64,000 bases of DNA. Source: Paenibacillus sp. L3-i20 (GTDB lineage Bacteria; Bacillota; Bacilli; Paenibacillales; Paenibacillaceae). Positions within the stretch are counted from its first letter, which is position 1. Each line of letters begins with the position of its first letter. The notes below the pieces were generated by a model that saw only the letters and a list, made by a program, of their open reading frames with translations, ran no database searches and had not been told where the DNA came from. The position numbers were made by a program, and so were the translations under genes. Below, piece after piece: positions 57,840 through 64,000 of this stretch. Location: contig NZ_BQME02000002.1 in the NCBI RefSeq assembly GCF_022180385.2, positions 186,001 through 250,000 of the forward strand. The letters run 5' to 3'.

Positions 57840-57854
57840 TGAGAATTATTCTCA
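57840..57854. promoter_or_regulatory. Fur-like box upstream of AraC-SBP 2
   Basis: TGAGAATTATTCTCA is a perfect 7-1-7 inverted repeat, differing from the Fur consensus TGATAAT at one base per arm. It lies directly after TATAAG (57834-57839), a possible -10. Confidence 0.65.
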
Positions 57855-57948
57855 ATAATTAACGAATGAGCTAAAGTTACATCATATAAAGTGTAGGTTA
57901 GTCGGTTCATTAATTGCGTGAGTAAAGAAAGGATGTGAGCAGAAGTAA

Positions 57949-59913
57949 ATGAACATCGATGATCATATCCAGTTATGGGATCAAGCTATCGTTAGAGTTC
58001 TTGATGTTAGGCAGAGAACACTTGAACAGGGCGAGTCATTAAGCAACTATATACTTCCAGCAAGCTCTTTTGTCTATATTGCACGCGGCAGAGGTCAGCT
58101 ATGGCTGGATGAGAGTATCCATCATGCTGACAGTTTTTATGTACTGCACGGTGGAAAAGGAGCTAGCTTAGAGATAGTAGCTGAGTCAACCTTAGAATAT
58201 TATCTCATCTTATATAGGGCTGTATTGCCACAAAACAGTCTTTATGATTTTCAGTTGCTTATGCAAAGTGATAATCCATTCGAGCAACCTTTTGGTTTTC
58301 TCCCTAATGGAGGATTAGAGCTACTCGATTTTGTTCAAAAAATGTATAGAGATTGGAGTCAGCCGAATAAGCTGGACAAGCTGCAGGTCAGAGGGGTCTT
58401 TTATCAGTTTGTACATAGACTGTTGTATCAGATGCAATCTAACGCTGAGGAAATGAATCAACATAGTCTAGCCGAGCAAGTATTGCGATTTTTATCCCAA
58501 AACTACCAAGAATCGAAATCAATAGAGTCATTATCTTCTCTTCTTAATTACAGTCCGCAGCATTTGTCTCGCAAGTTTAAGGAGCAGACGGGTCTCAGTC
58601 CGATAGAGTTTGTAACTAAGCTAAGAATAGAGAAGGCACAATTTCTACTTATGACAACAGAGGCTTCATTGCAGGAGATTGCAAGTAATGTGGGCTATTC
58701 TGATCTGTTCTACTTTAATCGGATGTTCAAAAAACATATGGGTATCGCACCGGGCCAATTTAGAAATAAACATTTAGCAAGACAAGGACAGAGTTCTAAT
58801 CATGCAAAAAATCCGTTAAAAAAGTCCATTGAAAATCATTCCTCTCAAACCTATATTTATAATGATAATGAAACGCATTATCAATACAATGGAGAAGAGG
58901 ACTTTACAATGAATAAAGGTACTAAAACGGTTGTGTTTTCCACGTTATGGCTTTGTTTTGCTATTATGCTCAGTGCATGTTCAGCGGGCAATGATGCAAC
59001 AACAGGCACGGATTCAAATCGTTCAGGAGGGAAAGAGACTTCTTCTAGTAATTCGCCTTCTACTAATCCTTCGGAGACTCCGCCATCATCGGAAACAAAA
59101 ACGGTGTCTACTCAATTTGGTGATGTAACAATTCCGGTTGATCCAAAGCGAGTTGCATCTGTAGACTATCTTGGAACAGTTATCGCTCTTGGTGTTGAAC
59201 CACTTGGATCAAATAATGTACTGCTCAATAGCCCATATTTAAAAGGACAACTGGATGGTGTTGAAGATATCGGTGAATCATTCGAGAAGCTGCTTGAAAT
59301 GAAGCCTGATATTATTATTACACATACGACCAAACCGGAGGTTTACGAGAAGTATAGTAAAATCGCACCAACCGTTTCGATAGCTTCTAATAAATTTAAT
59401 AGTGTTCACGAAGAAATGACTTACTTTGGAGAGGTGTTAAGTCAAGAAGCAGAAGCGACGGAATGGTTGAAGCAATATGATCTTCAAACAGCTGCTGCCA
59501 AAGAAAAAATTAAAGGTCATGTCCCAGAAGGCTCAACTTTTTCAGTATTTCAAGAATACGATGGACAAGTATTCGCATTTGGTCCTAAATCTGGCCGCGG
59601 GGGCAGAAATATTTATCAAGTACTCGGCTTAACTGCTCCAGCAGCTATACCTCAAGAAATTATGGAGAAGGTTTATTCAGAAATATCAATTGAGAAACTG
59701 ACGGAGTATGCTGGTGACTATATTGTATTAACGAGTGAATCTTCGCTTGAACAATTGCAACAGGACCCTATTTGGGGCTCCCTGAAAGCAGTGCGAGAAG
59801 GTAGAATCTTTTTGTGGAATGAGGAACGTTCGTGGTATCGTGATCCGATTGCACTGCTGGCACAGACTCAAGAATTAGCTCAATGGATTGTAGACGTATC
59901 ACAGAAGAAATAA
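57949..59913 (+). CDS. AraC-type regulator fused in frame to a siderophore-binding lipoprotein (copy 2)
   Basis: 654 residues. The cupin-like sensor (ILPASSFVYIARGRGQLWLD, YVLHGGKGASLEIVAE), AraC domain (IESLSSLLNYSPQHLSRKFK; LQEIASNVGYSDLFYFNRMF) and Met321 lipoprotein signal (TLWLCFAIMLSAC) are in the same order and positions as copy 1. The FecB/FeuA-like domain covers about 375-650 (PKRVASVDYLGTVIALGVEP, KLLEMKPDIIITHTTKPEV). The two copies are paralogs with clear but moderate similarity. A weak AGGATGTGAG precedes the ATG. Confidence 0.85.
   Translation: MNIDDHIQLWDQAIVRVLDVRQRTLEQGESLSNYILPASSFVYIARGRGQLWLDESIHHADSFYVLHGGKGASLEIVAESTLEYYLILYRAVLPQNSLYDFQLLMQSDNPFEQPFGFLPNGGLELLDFVQKMYRDWSQPNKLDKLQVRGVFYQFVHRLLYQMQSNAEEMNQHSLAEQVLRFLSQNYQESKSIESLSSLLNYSPQHLSRKFKEQTGLSPIEFVTKLRIEKAQFLLMTTEASLQEIASNVGYSDLFYFNRMFKKHMGIAPGQFRNKHLARQGQSSNHAKNPLKKSIENHSSQTYIYNDNETHYQYNGEEDFTMNKGTKTVVFSTLWLCFAIMLSACSAGNDATTGTDSNRSGGKETSSSNSPSTNPSETPPSSETKTVSTQFGDVTIPVDPKRVASVDYLGTVIALGVEPLGSNNVLLNSPYLKGQLDGVEDIGESFEKLLEMKPDIIITHTTKPEVYEKYSKIAPTVSIASNKFNSVHEEMTYFGEVLSQEAEATEWLKQYDLQTAAAKEKIKGHVPEGSTFSVFQEYDGQVFAFGPKSGRGGRNIYQVLGLTAPAAIPQEIMEKVYSEISIEKLTEYAGDYIVLTSESSLEQLQQDPIWGSLKAVREGRIFLWNEERSWYRDPIALLAQTQELAQWIVDVSQKK
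58864..58882. promoter_or_regulatory. Fur-box-like operator inside the AraC-SBP 2 reading frame
   Basis: GATAATGAAACGCATTATC matches the classic 19-bp Fur box at 16 of 19 positions by my count. It lies 27 nt before the internal ATG and is translated as part of the linker (H-Y-Q-Y-N-G follows, identical to copy 1). Confidence 0.65.
58909..59913 (+). other. Possible internal gene: siderophore-binding lipoprotein 2 from Met321
   Basis: The ATG at 58909 has AAGAGGA (58895-58901) 7 nt upstream and starts a lipoprotein signal ending in MLSAC. Stand-alone initiation would give 334 residues. Confidence 0.6.
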
Positions 59914-59923
59914 GTAAGCACGC

Positions 59924-59962
59924 AAACAGCCTCTCAACTATAGTTGGGAGGTTGTTTGTTTA
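59924..59962 (+). terminator. Intrinsic terminator after AraC-SBP 2
   Basis: AAACAGCCTCTCAACT pairs with AGTTGGGAGG-TTGTTT, ending TTTGTTTAAA. Confidence 0.8.
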
Positions 59963-59983
59963 AATAGAACAGTAAAAAAAGAA

Positions 59984-60011
59984 TTGACAAATGATTATAT
60001 AGTGTCATAAT
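59984..60011 (+). promoter_or_regulatory. Promoter of the NAD salvage cluster
   Basis: TTGACA (59984-59989), 16-nt spacer, CATAAT (60006-60011). Confidence 0.75.
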
Positions 60012-60029
60012 GATATTATCAAAACGACA
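60003..60029. promoter_or_regulatory. Candidate NrtR-type operator over the -10 region
   Basis: A 27-bp inverted repeat centred at 60016 has core TGATATTATCA and outer arms TGTC/GACA, with 10 of 13 arm positions paired by my count. It overlaps -10 and the expected start of transcription. Confidence 0.5.
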
Positions 60030-60056
60030 ATATGAAAAGGGGCGAAAACTCTCCTC

Positions 60057-60827
60057 ATGGGCATCATAGAAAATGAAACTAATTATAAGGCCAAGGACTA
60101 TCGTACGCCTGATGGAGCACCAAGTGATATCGTCATTTTTACAATTACAACAAAAGAGAAAAACAATGCAAAGAAGGCATTACCTGAACGAACATTACAA
60201 GTTTTGCTTATCCAACGAAAAAAATGGCCGTTTGAAGGTTGCTGGGCTTTGCCCGGTGGATTCTGTGAAGAAACTGAAAGTATGTATGACTGTGCTAGAA
60301 GAGAGTTAGAAGAAGAAACAAGTGTTACGAACATTCATATGGAGTATTACAACGTGTACAGCAAGCCTGGAAGAGACCCAAGGGGATGGATGATCTCGCA
60401 CGCATTTTTTGCCTTGGTAAATGAAAGCTTACTTCAGAATCGTTCTGCCAATGATGATGCAGCTGATGTTCGCTTAGTTCCAATTGAAGAGGCATTACAA
60501 ATGAATCTAGCCTTTGACCATAAGGAAGTATTGATGGATGCATGGACTAAAGTGCAGGAGAAAATGCTTACGACAACGATTGCAAAAGAATTTCTAGCAG
60601 AAACATTCACAATTAGTGAACTTTATCATATTATTCAAACAGTCGTTCCACATTTTCAGGAAAAAAATTTTATTCGAAAAATCACTTCAACTCAAAGCAG
60701 AAAAGGAATTATTGAAGAAGCTATTGATGAGCATGGAGCCCCAATGTCGTCCAATCAATATTCACAAAGGGCTGCTCAGCTATATCGGTTTACTAATTAT
60801 TTGCCCCAAATGTCTATTTACGGATAA
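60057..60827 (+). CDS. Nudix hydrolase with NrtR-like C-terminal domain
   Basis: 256 residues. The Nudix box (about 67-90; GGFCEETESMYDCARRELEE then ETSV) keeps the catalytic glutamates, with a Ser where the consensus has Gly. The C-terminal 90 residues (AETFTISELYHIIQTVVPHF, KNFIRKITSTQSRKGIIEEA) match the winged-helix part of NrtR, the Nudix-related regulator of NAD synthesis that senses ADP-ribose. With pncA and pncB next, it is likely the cluster regulator, possibly also an active ADP-ribose pyrophosphatase. Confidence 0.82.
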   Translation: MGIIENETNYKAKDYRTPDGAPSDIVIFTITTKEKNNAKKALPERTLQVLLIQRKKWPFEGCWALPGGFCEETESMYDCARRELEEETSVTNIHMEYYNVYSKPGRDPRGWMISHAFFALVNESLLQNRSANDDAADVRLVPIEEALQMNLAFDHKEVLMDAWTKVQEKMLTTTIAKEFLAETFTISELYHIIQTVVPHFQEKNFIRKITSTQSRKGIIEEAIDEHGAPMSSNQYSQRAAQLYRFTNYLPQMSIYG

Positions 60828-60905
60828 CATTGTTGAACGATAATCGGACAAATATAAGGATGAGATCAAACTTAATGGTAAGTAAAATTCAAGGGGGTTA
60901 ATGAA

Positions 60906-61451
60906 ATGCGAGCATTAATTGTAATTGATTATACAGTAGACTTTGTAACGGGGAAGCTTCCATGCGGTGATCCAGCAATTAAAATTGAGGAGCGAATTGT
61001 TGAGTTGACTAGCACATTTATAAATGAAGGGGAAGACGTCATATTGGCGGTAGATCTTCATGATGAGGGTGATGTTTATCATCCTGAGACGAAGCTATTT
61101 CCTCCTCATAATATTCGCGAGACAGAAGGCAGAAACTTATATGGAAAACTTAATGAGACCTATCTCGAAAATAAAGATCGGGTTTATTGGATGGACAAAA
61201 CGCGCTATAGTGCATTTTGTGGAACCGATCTAGAGTTAAGACTTAAAGCCAGAGGAATAACAGAGCTTCATCTTGTAGGTGTATGTACCGATATTTGTGT
61301 GCTTCATACAGCTGTGGATGCTTATAATAAAGGTTTTTCTTTAACGATTCATGCCGATGCAGTAGCAAGCTTTAACGAAGCGGGACATGAATGGGCGCTT
61401 GCTCATTTCCGTCATACACTCGGAGCAGACGTGCTAGTTGCTGGTAAGTGA
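60906..61451 (+). CDS. pncA: Nicotinamidase (isochorismatase-fold cysteine hydrolase)
   Basis: 181 residues. Catalytic Asp near the start (ALIVIDYTVDFVTG), Lys in MDKTRYSAFCGT, and nucleophile Cys in VGVCTDICVLHTAVDAY. VDLHDEG supplies metal ligands. It converts nicotinamide to nicotinate for the following NAPRTase. AGGGGGTT precedes the ATG. Confidence 0.9.
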   Translation: MRALIVIDYTVDFVTGKLPCGDPAIKIEERIVELTSTFINEGEDVILAVDLHDEGDVYHPETKLFPPHNIRETEGRNLYGKLNETYLENKDRVYWMDKTRYSAFCGTDLELRLKARGITELHLVGVCTDICVLHTAVDAYNKGFSLTIHADAVASFNEAGHEWALAHFRHTLGADVLVAGK

Positions 61452-61494
61452 TTCGAAAATTAATGTTGATTCAATACCGATAGGAGTGAAAGAA

Positions 61495-62940
61495 ATGACA
61501 TACGAAAACTTAACGCTACATACAGACAAATATCAGATTAATATGATGTATGCACATTGGAAACAAGGGACATATAATCAAAAAGCGGTGTTTGATGTCT
61601 ATTTCCGCAAGTTGCCGTTCGGGAATGGCTTCGCTGTATTTGCTGGACTGGAGAGAGTCGTACGCTATATTCAGAACTTGCATTTTGGAGAGCAAGAGAT
61701 CGCTTATCTTGCAGGAGAAGAGGAAAATTATGCTCCAGAGTTTCTTGAGGAGCTGAGACAATTACGATTTACAGGACAACTTCAAGCTGTACCTGAAGGA
61801 ACGATAGTGTTCAGTGGAGAGCCTATGCTCCGAATAGAAGCTCGAATTTTTGAAGCACAGTTAATTGAGACAGCGATTCTTAATTTCGTTAATTACCAGA
61901 CGCTAATTGCGACTAAAGCAGCACGAATTAAAGGTGTCGCACCTGATGATACTCTGCTTGAATTTGGTACTCGGCGTGCCCAAGAAGCAGATGCGGCAAT
62001 ATGGGGAGCGAGAGCGGCATATGTGGCTGGTTTCAATGCTACCTCGAATCTCCGAGCAGGGATGCTGTTCGGTATTCCTACCAAAGGAACTCATGCTCAT
62101 GCTTGGGTGCAATTTCATGAATCGGAGCAGCAAGCTTTTGACCGTTATGCAGATACATTGCCAGACGGCGTTACGCTTCTGGTTGATACCTATGATACGC
62201 TCAAAAGTGGCTTGCCAAATGCAATCCGAACTGCCAAAGCATTAGAGAGCCGCGGAAAAAAAATGCAGGGGATTCGTTTAGATAGCGGCGACCTTGCGTA
62301 TCTTTCGAAGCAAGCACGTAAAATGCTCGACAATGCAGATCTTCCGTATGTTAAGATCGTTGCTTCCAATGATTTAGACGAGAACATTATTTTTAACCTA
62401 AAAGCACAAGGGGCACGGATTGATAGTTGGGGAGTTGGTACTCAATTAATTACAGCTGCTGATAATCCATCATTAGGTGGTGTTTATAAGCTTGTAGCCA
62501 AAGAGGATAATGAGGGTGGATACCGACCTGTTATAAAAATTTCGGGTAACCCAGAAAAAATAACGACTCCTGGTGTAAAAAATGTGTTTCGTATTATGAA
62601 CAAAGAGACAGGGAAAGCTGAGGCAGATTACATCGCACTTGCGGATGAGACTGACATGCTTGAGGGCAAACCGCTTAAGTTGTTTGATCCACTTCATCCT
62701 TATTTGTTCAAAAATGTTGCAAATTATGAAGCTGTTCCGCTCCTGCGTACCATCTTTCATCAGGGAGAACTAGAGTATAGGCTTCCGACTCTAAAGGAAA
62801 TTCAAACCTTTCACGAAGAGCAACTGCAACAATTTTGGCCAGAATATTTGCGCAAGCTCAATCCCGAGAAATATCCAGTCGATATGAGTGCTAAAGTGTG
62901 GGAGCTTAAGAAAAGTTTAATTGAGAAGCATCACAATTAG
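61495..62940 (+). CDS. pncB: Nicotinate phosphoribosyltransferase
   Basis: 481 residues. NAPRTase motifs are LHTDKYQINMMYAHWKQG, FDVYFRKLPFGNGFAVFAGL, LEFGTRRAQ, GTHAHAWV, LLVDTYDTL and GIRLDSGDLAYLS with VVASNDLDE-like IVASNDLDENII. It forms nicotinate mononucleotide in the Preiss-Handler route. The ATG at 61495 is 6 nt after AGGAGTG; the TTG at 61438 would overlap pncA. Confidence 0.94.
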   Translation: MTYENLTLHTDKYQINMMYAHWKQGTYNQKAVFDVYFRKLPFGNGFAVFAGLERVVRYIQNLHFGEQEIAYLAGEEENYAPEFLEELRQLRFTGQLQAVPEGTIVFSGEPMLRIEARIFEAQLIETAILNFVNYQTLIATKAARIKGVAPDDTLLEFGTRRAQEADAAIWGARAAYVAGFNATSNLRAGMLFGIPTKGTHAHAWVQFHESEQQAFDRYADTLPDGVTLLVDTYDTLKSGLPNAIRTAKALESRGKKMQGIRLDSGDLAYLSKQARKMLDNADLPYVKIVASNDLDENIIFNLKAQGARIDSWGVGTQLITAADNPSLGGVYKLVAKEDNEGGYRPVIKISGNPEKITTPGVKNVFRIMNKETGKAEADYIALADETDMLEGKPLKLFDPLHPYLFKNVANYEAVPLLRTIFHQGELEYRLPTLKEIQTFHEEQLQQFWPEYLRKLNPEKYPVDMSAKVWELKKSLIEKHHN

Positions 62941-63041
62941 CTCATGCCTACAAAATGATTACATTAGTCAGCAATCGCCCATACCTTCCTTGCCTAGTTG
63001 AATAGACTATTGTAACGAAGTAATGTGTGGGAGGATGACTA

Positions 63042-63224
63042 ATGTCCGGCTCAGGAGATAATGATGGAATTTCTGCGGAGGATTTGGCTATTATTGCTGC
63101 GGCTATCATAGTTATTGGAGATATCATCGGATTACTCTCTGTGCTGGCTGCCAAAAATGAGAGTGAAATGGAAGCTAAAGTGTCTAGTCGAAAAAAAGAG
63201 CGTAAGCCGCAGAAGAAGACCTAA
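63042..63224 (+). CDS. Small single-span membrane protein
   Basis: 60 residues. An acidic N-terminus (MSGSGDNDGISAEDL) precedes one hydrophobic helix (AIIAAAIIVIGDIIGLLSVL) and a basic tail (SSRKKERKPQKKT), giving an N-out, C-in prediction by the positive-inside rule. GGGAGGA is 6 nt before the ATG. The helix resembles the peptide at 33151-33297. Function unknown. Confidence 0.75.
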   Translation: MSGSGDNDGISAEDLAIIAAAIIVIGDIIGLLSVLAAKNESEMEAKVSSRKKERKPQKKT

Positions 63225-63254
63225 CGGGGTCTTATCTACGGCTTATTTCTTTTT
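63203..63254 (+). terminator. Terminator overlapping the end of the small membrane protein gene
   Basis: TAAGCCG-C-AGA...AAGACC pairs with GGGTCTT...CT-A-CGGCTTA, followed by TTTCTTTTT. The stop codon lies in the loop-side part. Confidence 0.75.
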
Positions 63255-63259
63255 AAAAC

Positions 63260-63354
63260 TATAAGTTTATTTCCTTATAAAGGTTTTAAATTTCTCCGAG
63301 AGACGTTCGCTAAGCCACCAGAAGATGGCATAGTCATTTATGCTTGAGTGTCCA
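63260..63354 (+). repeat. Copy B of the dispersed structured element (see 22062-22156)
   Basis: It shares TATAAGTTT, ATTTCT, CTAAGC and ACCAGAA at identical spacing with copy A. The stems are TTTCT/AGAGA, AAGC (63312-63315)/GCTT (63342-63345) and GCCA/TGGC, and they vary compensatorily between copies. It lies in the leader of the next small gene. Confidence 0.5.
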
Positions 63355-63437
63355 CCAAATTGTCGCATTTGCTATACATATACTAATAACCTCATGTACC
63401 GCATAGGTTTAGGTAAGAGCGGAGGAGGCGATTTTGA

Positions 63438-63587
63438 GTGGCTGTACATTATGCTTGGTTTCTCATTTGGGCAATCGGTATGTTTACCATAATTGGTGTA
63501 GTCATTGGCTTATTAGCACGATTCGTACAAAGGGATTCATGGGACTATGATGAGAAATTTATATGGCTCAAAAAGGTAAGAGAATAA
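63438..63587 (+). CDS. Small single-span membrane protein (49 aa)
   Basis: GTG at 63438, 9 nt after GGAGGAGG. The product begins MAVHYAWFLIWAIGMFTIIG, one membrane helix to about residue 27. A charged tail follows (ARFVQRDSWDYDEKFIWLKK). It has no recognised family. A TTG in another frame at 63434 gives a product without membrane features and is less likely. Confidence 0.65.
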   Translation: MAVHYAWFLIWAIGMFTIIGVVIGLLARFVQRDSWDYDEKFIWLKKVRE

Positions 63588-63652
63588 GCAATTGTTTATA
63601 TTGGTATACTAACTTCTGGTTGCCATCTGGTTATACTAGAGGAGGAATAAGA

Positions 63653-63910
63653 TTGGACCAATCCAATAATCAACAAACCGGTAATGAAAGAGAGCAGGTC
63701 GTTGCCGTACAGAAAAATGGGGATGGGGATTTGACTGCCTTCAAAACATCCACTGGCCGCGAGTTGGATTATGCGACCGCTCTCCAAGAAGTGCAAGCAG
63801 GCAACATTGCTGGCGTTAATGCATTTAAAGGTAGGAATGGCGAAACATATCTTCGTGGCGATGCTGATGGAGATCCTACTAATAACTTAGACCAACTACC
63901 ATTGTTCTAA
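63653..63910 (+). CDS. DUF3892 family small protein
   Basis: 85 residues. VVAVQKNGDGDLTAFKTSTG, RELDYATALQEVQAGNIAGV and a C-terminal FKGRNGETYLRGDADGD with NNLDQLPLF match DUF3892, a small domain common in Bacillota. The TTG at 63653 is 6 nt after GGAGGA. The upstream ATG at 63563 lies within the preceding gene and is rejected. Function unknown. Confidence 0.85.
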   Translation: MDQSNNQQTGNEREQVVAVQKNGDGDLTAFKTSTGRELDYATALQEVQAGNIAGVNAFKGRNGETYLRGDADGDPTNNLDQLPLF

Positions 63911-63950
63911 CTGTTCTGCAGTATTATCTAAACCAACATTTGCATAGAGG

Positions 63951-63990
63951 CCGCCTTTAATGTTTAATCGGAACATTAAAGGCGGTTTTT
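63951..63990 (+). terminator. Intrinsic terminator
   Basis: CCGCCTTTAATGTT (63951-63964) pairs perfectly with AACATTAAAGGCGG (63972-63985), followed by TTTTT. Confidence 0.95.
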
Positions 63991-64000
63991 GTTGAGAAGT

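Overview
The window looks like the chromosome of a spore-forming Bacillota of the Paenibacillaceae type. The evidence is sigG and the ylm/sepF/divIVA cluster, an Ile-type T-box in front of ileS, a PyrR-attenuated pyrimidine operon, SLH-domain proteins, and frequent TTG/GTG starts behind strong purine-rich ribosome binding sites. I saw no transposase, integrase, rRNA or CRISPR array. Genus assignment is inference.

Region 1 (1-13 kb) is core and close to Bacillus subtilis gene order: sigG, ymxH/ylmC, pgeF, yggS/ylmE, sepF, ylmG, ylmH, divIVA, T-box and ileS, a DUF5665 protein, a DksA/TraR-type protein (on the opposite strand), lspA, rluD and dapL. Region 2 (13-22 kb) is a compact pyrimidine operon (pyrR-pyrB-pyrC-carA-carB-pyrF-pyrE) with a PyrR-type attenuator leader. 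It has no pyrP, pyrK or pyrD. Region 3 (22-31 kb) holds a chemoreceptor and a five-gene cassette: ABC ATPase, lipoprotein adaptor, 961-residue FtsX-type permease, a second ATPase with an AbrB-like tail, and an extracellular solute-binding lipoprotein.

Region 4 (31-37 kb) has tRNA-fMet, tRNA-Ile(CAU), tRNA-Leu(UAA) and tRNA-Val(GAC). It also has ung, a tandem pair of secreted SLH proteins, a decayed tRNA-Val copy, small membrane peptides and an orphan holin-like gene. Region 5 (37-50 kb) is accessory: a large TerD-like protein, a phosphatase, an MccF-like S66 peptidase, TmrB, an esterase with a divergent TetR regulator, a methyltransferase, an APH-like kinase and GNAT acetyltransferases.

Region 6 (50-60 kb) is an iron-siderophore island. 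Two paralogous reading frames each join an AraC-type regulator to a complete siderophore-binding lipoprotein. In both, the second Met (with its own RBS and signal peptide) is residue 321, and the DNA encoding the joint is a Fur-box-like operator. Between them lie two FecCD-type permeases, an ABC exporter and a ferredoxin-NADP reductase-like flavoprotein. Fur-like boxes also precede three of the transcription units. Region 7 (60-64 kb) is a NAD salvage cluster (NrtR-like Nudix protein, pncA, pncB) followed by three small proteins. An approximately 90-nt sequence element there also occurs in front of the chemoreceptor gene at 22 kb.
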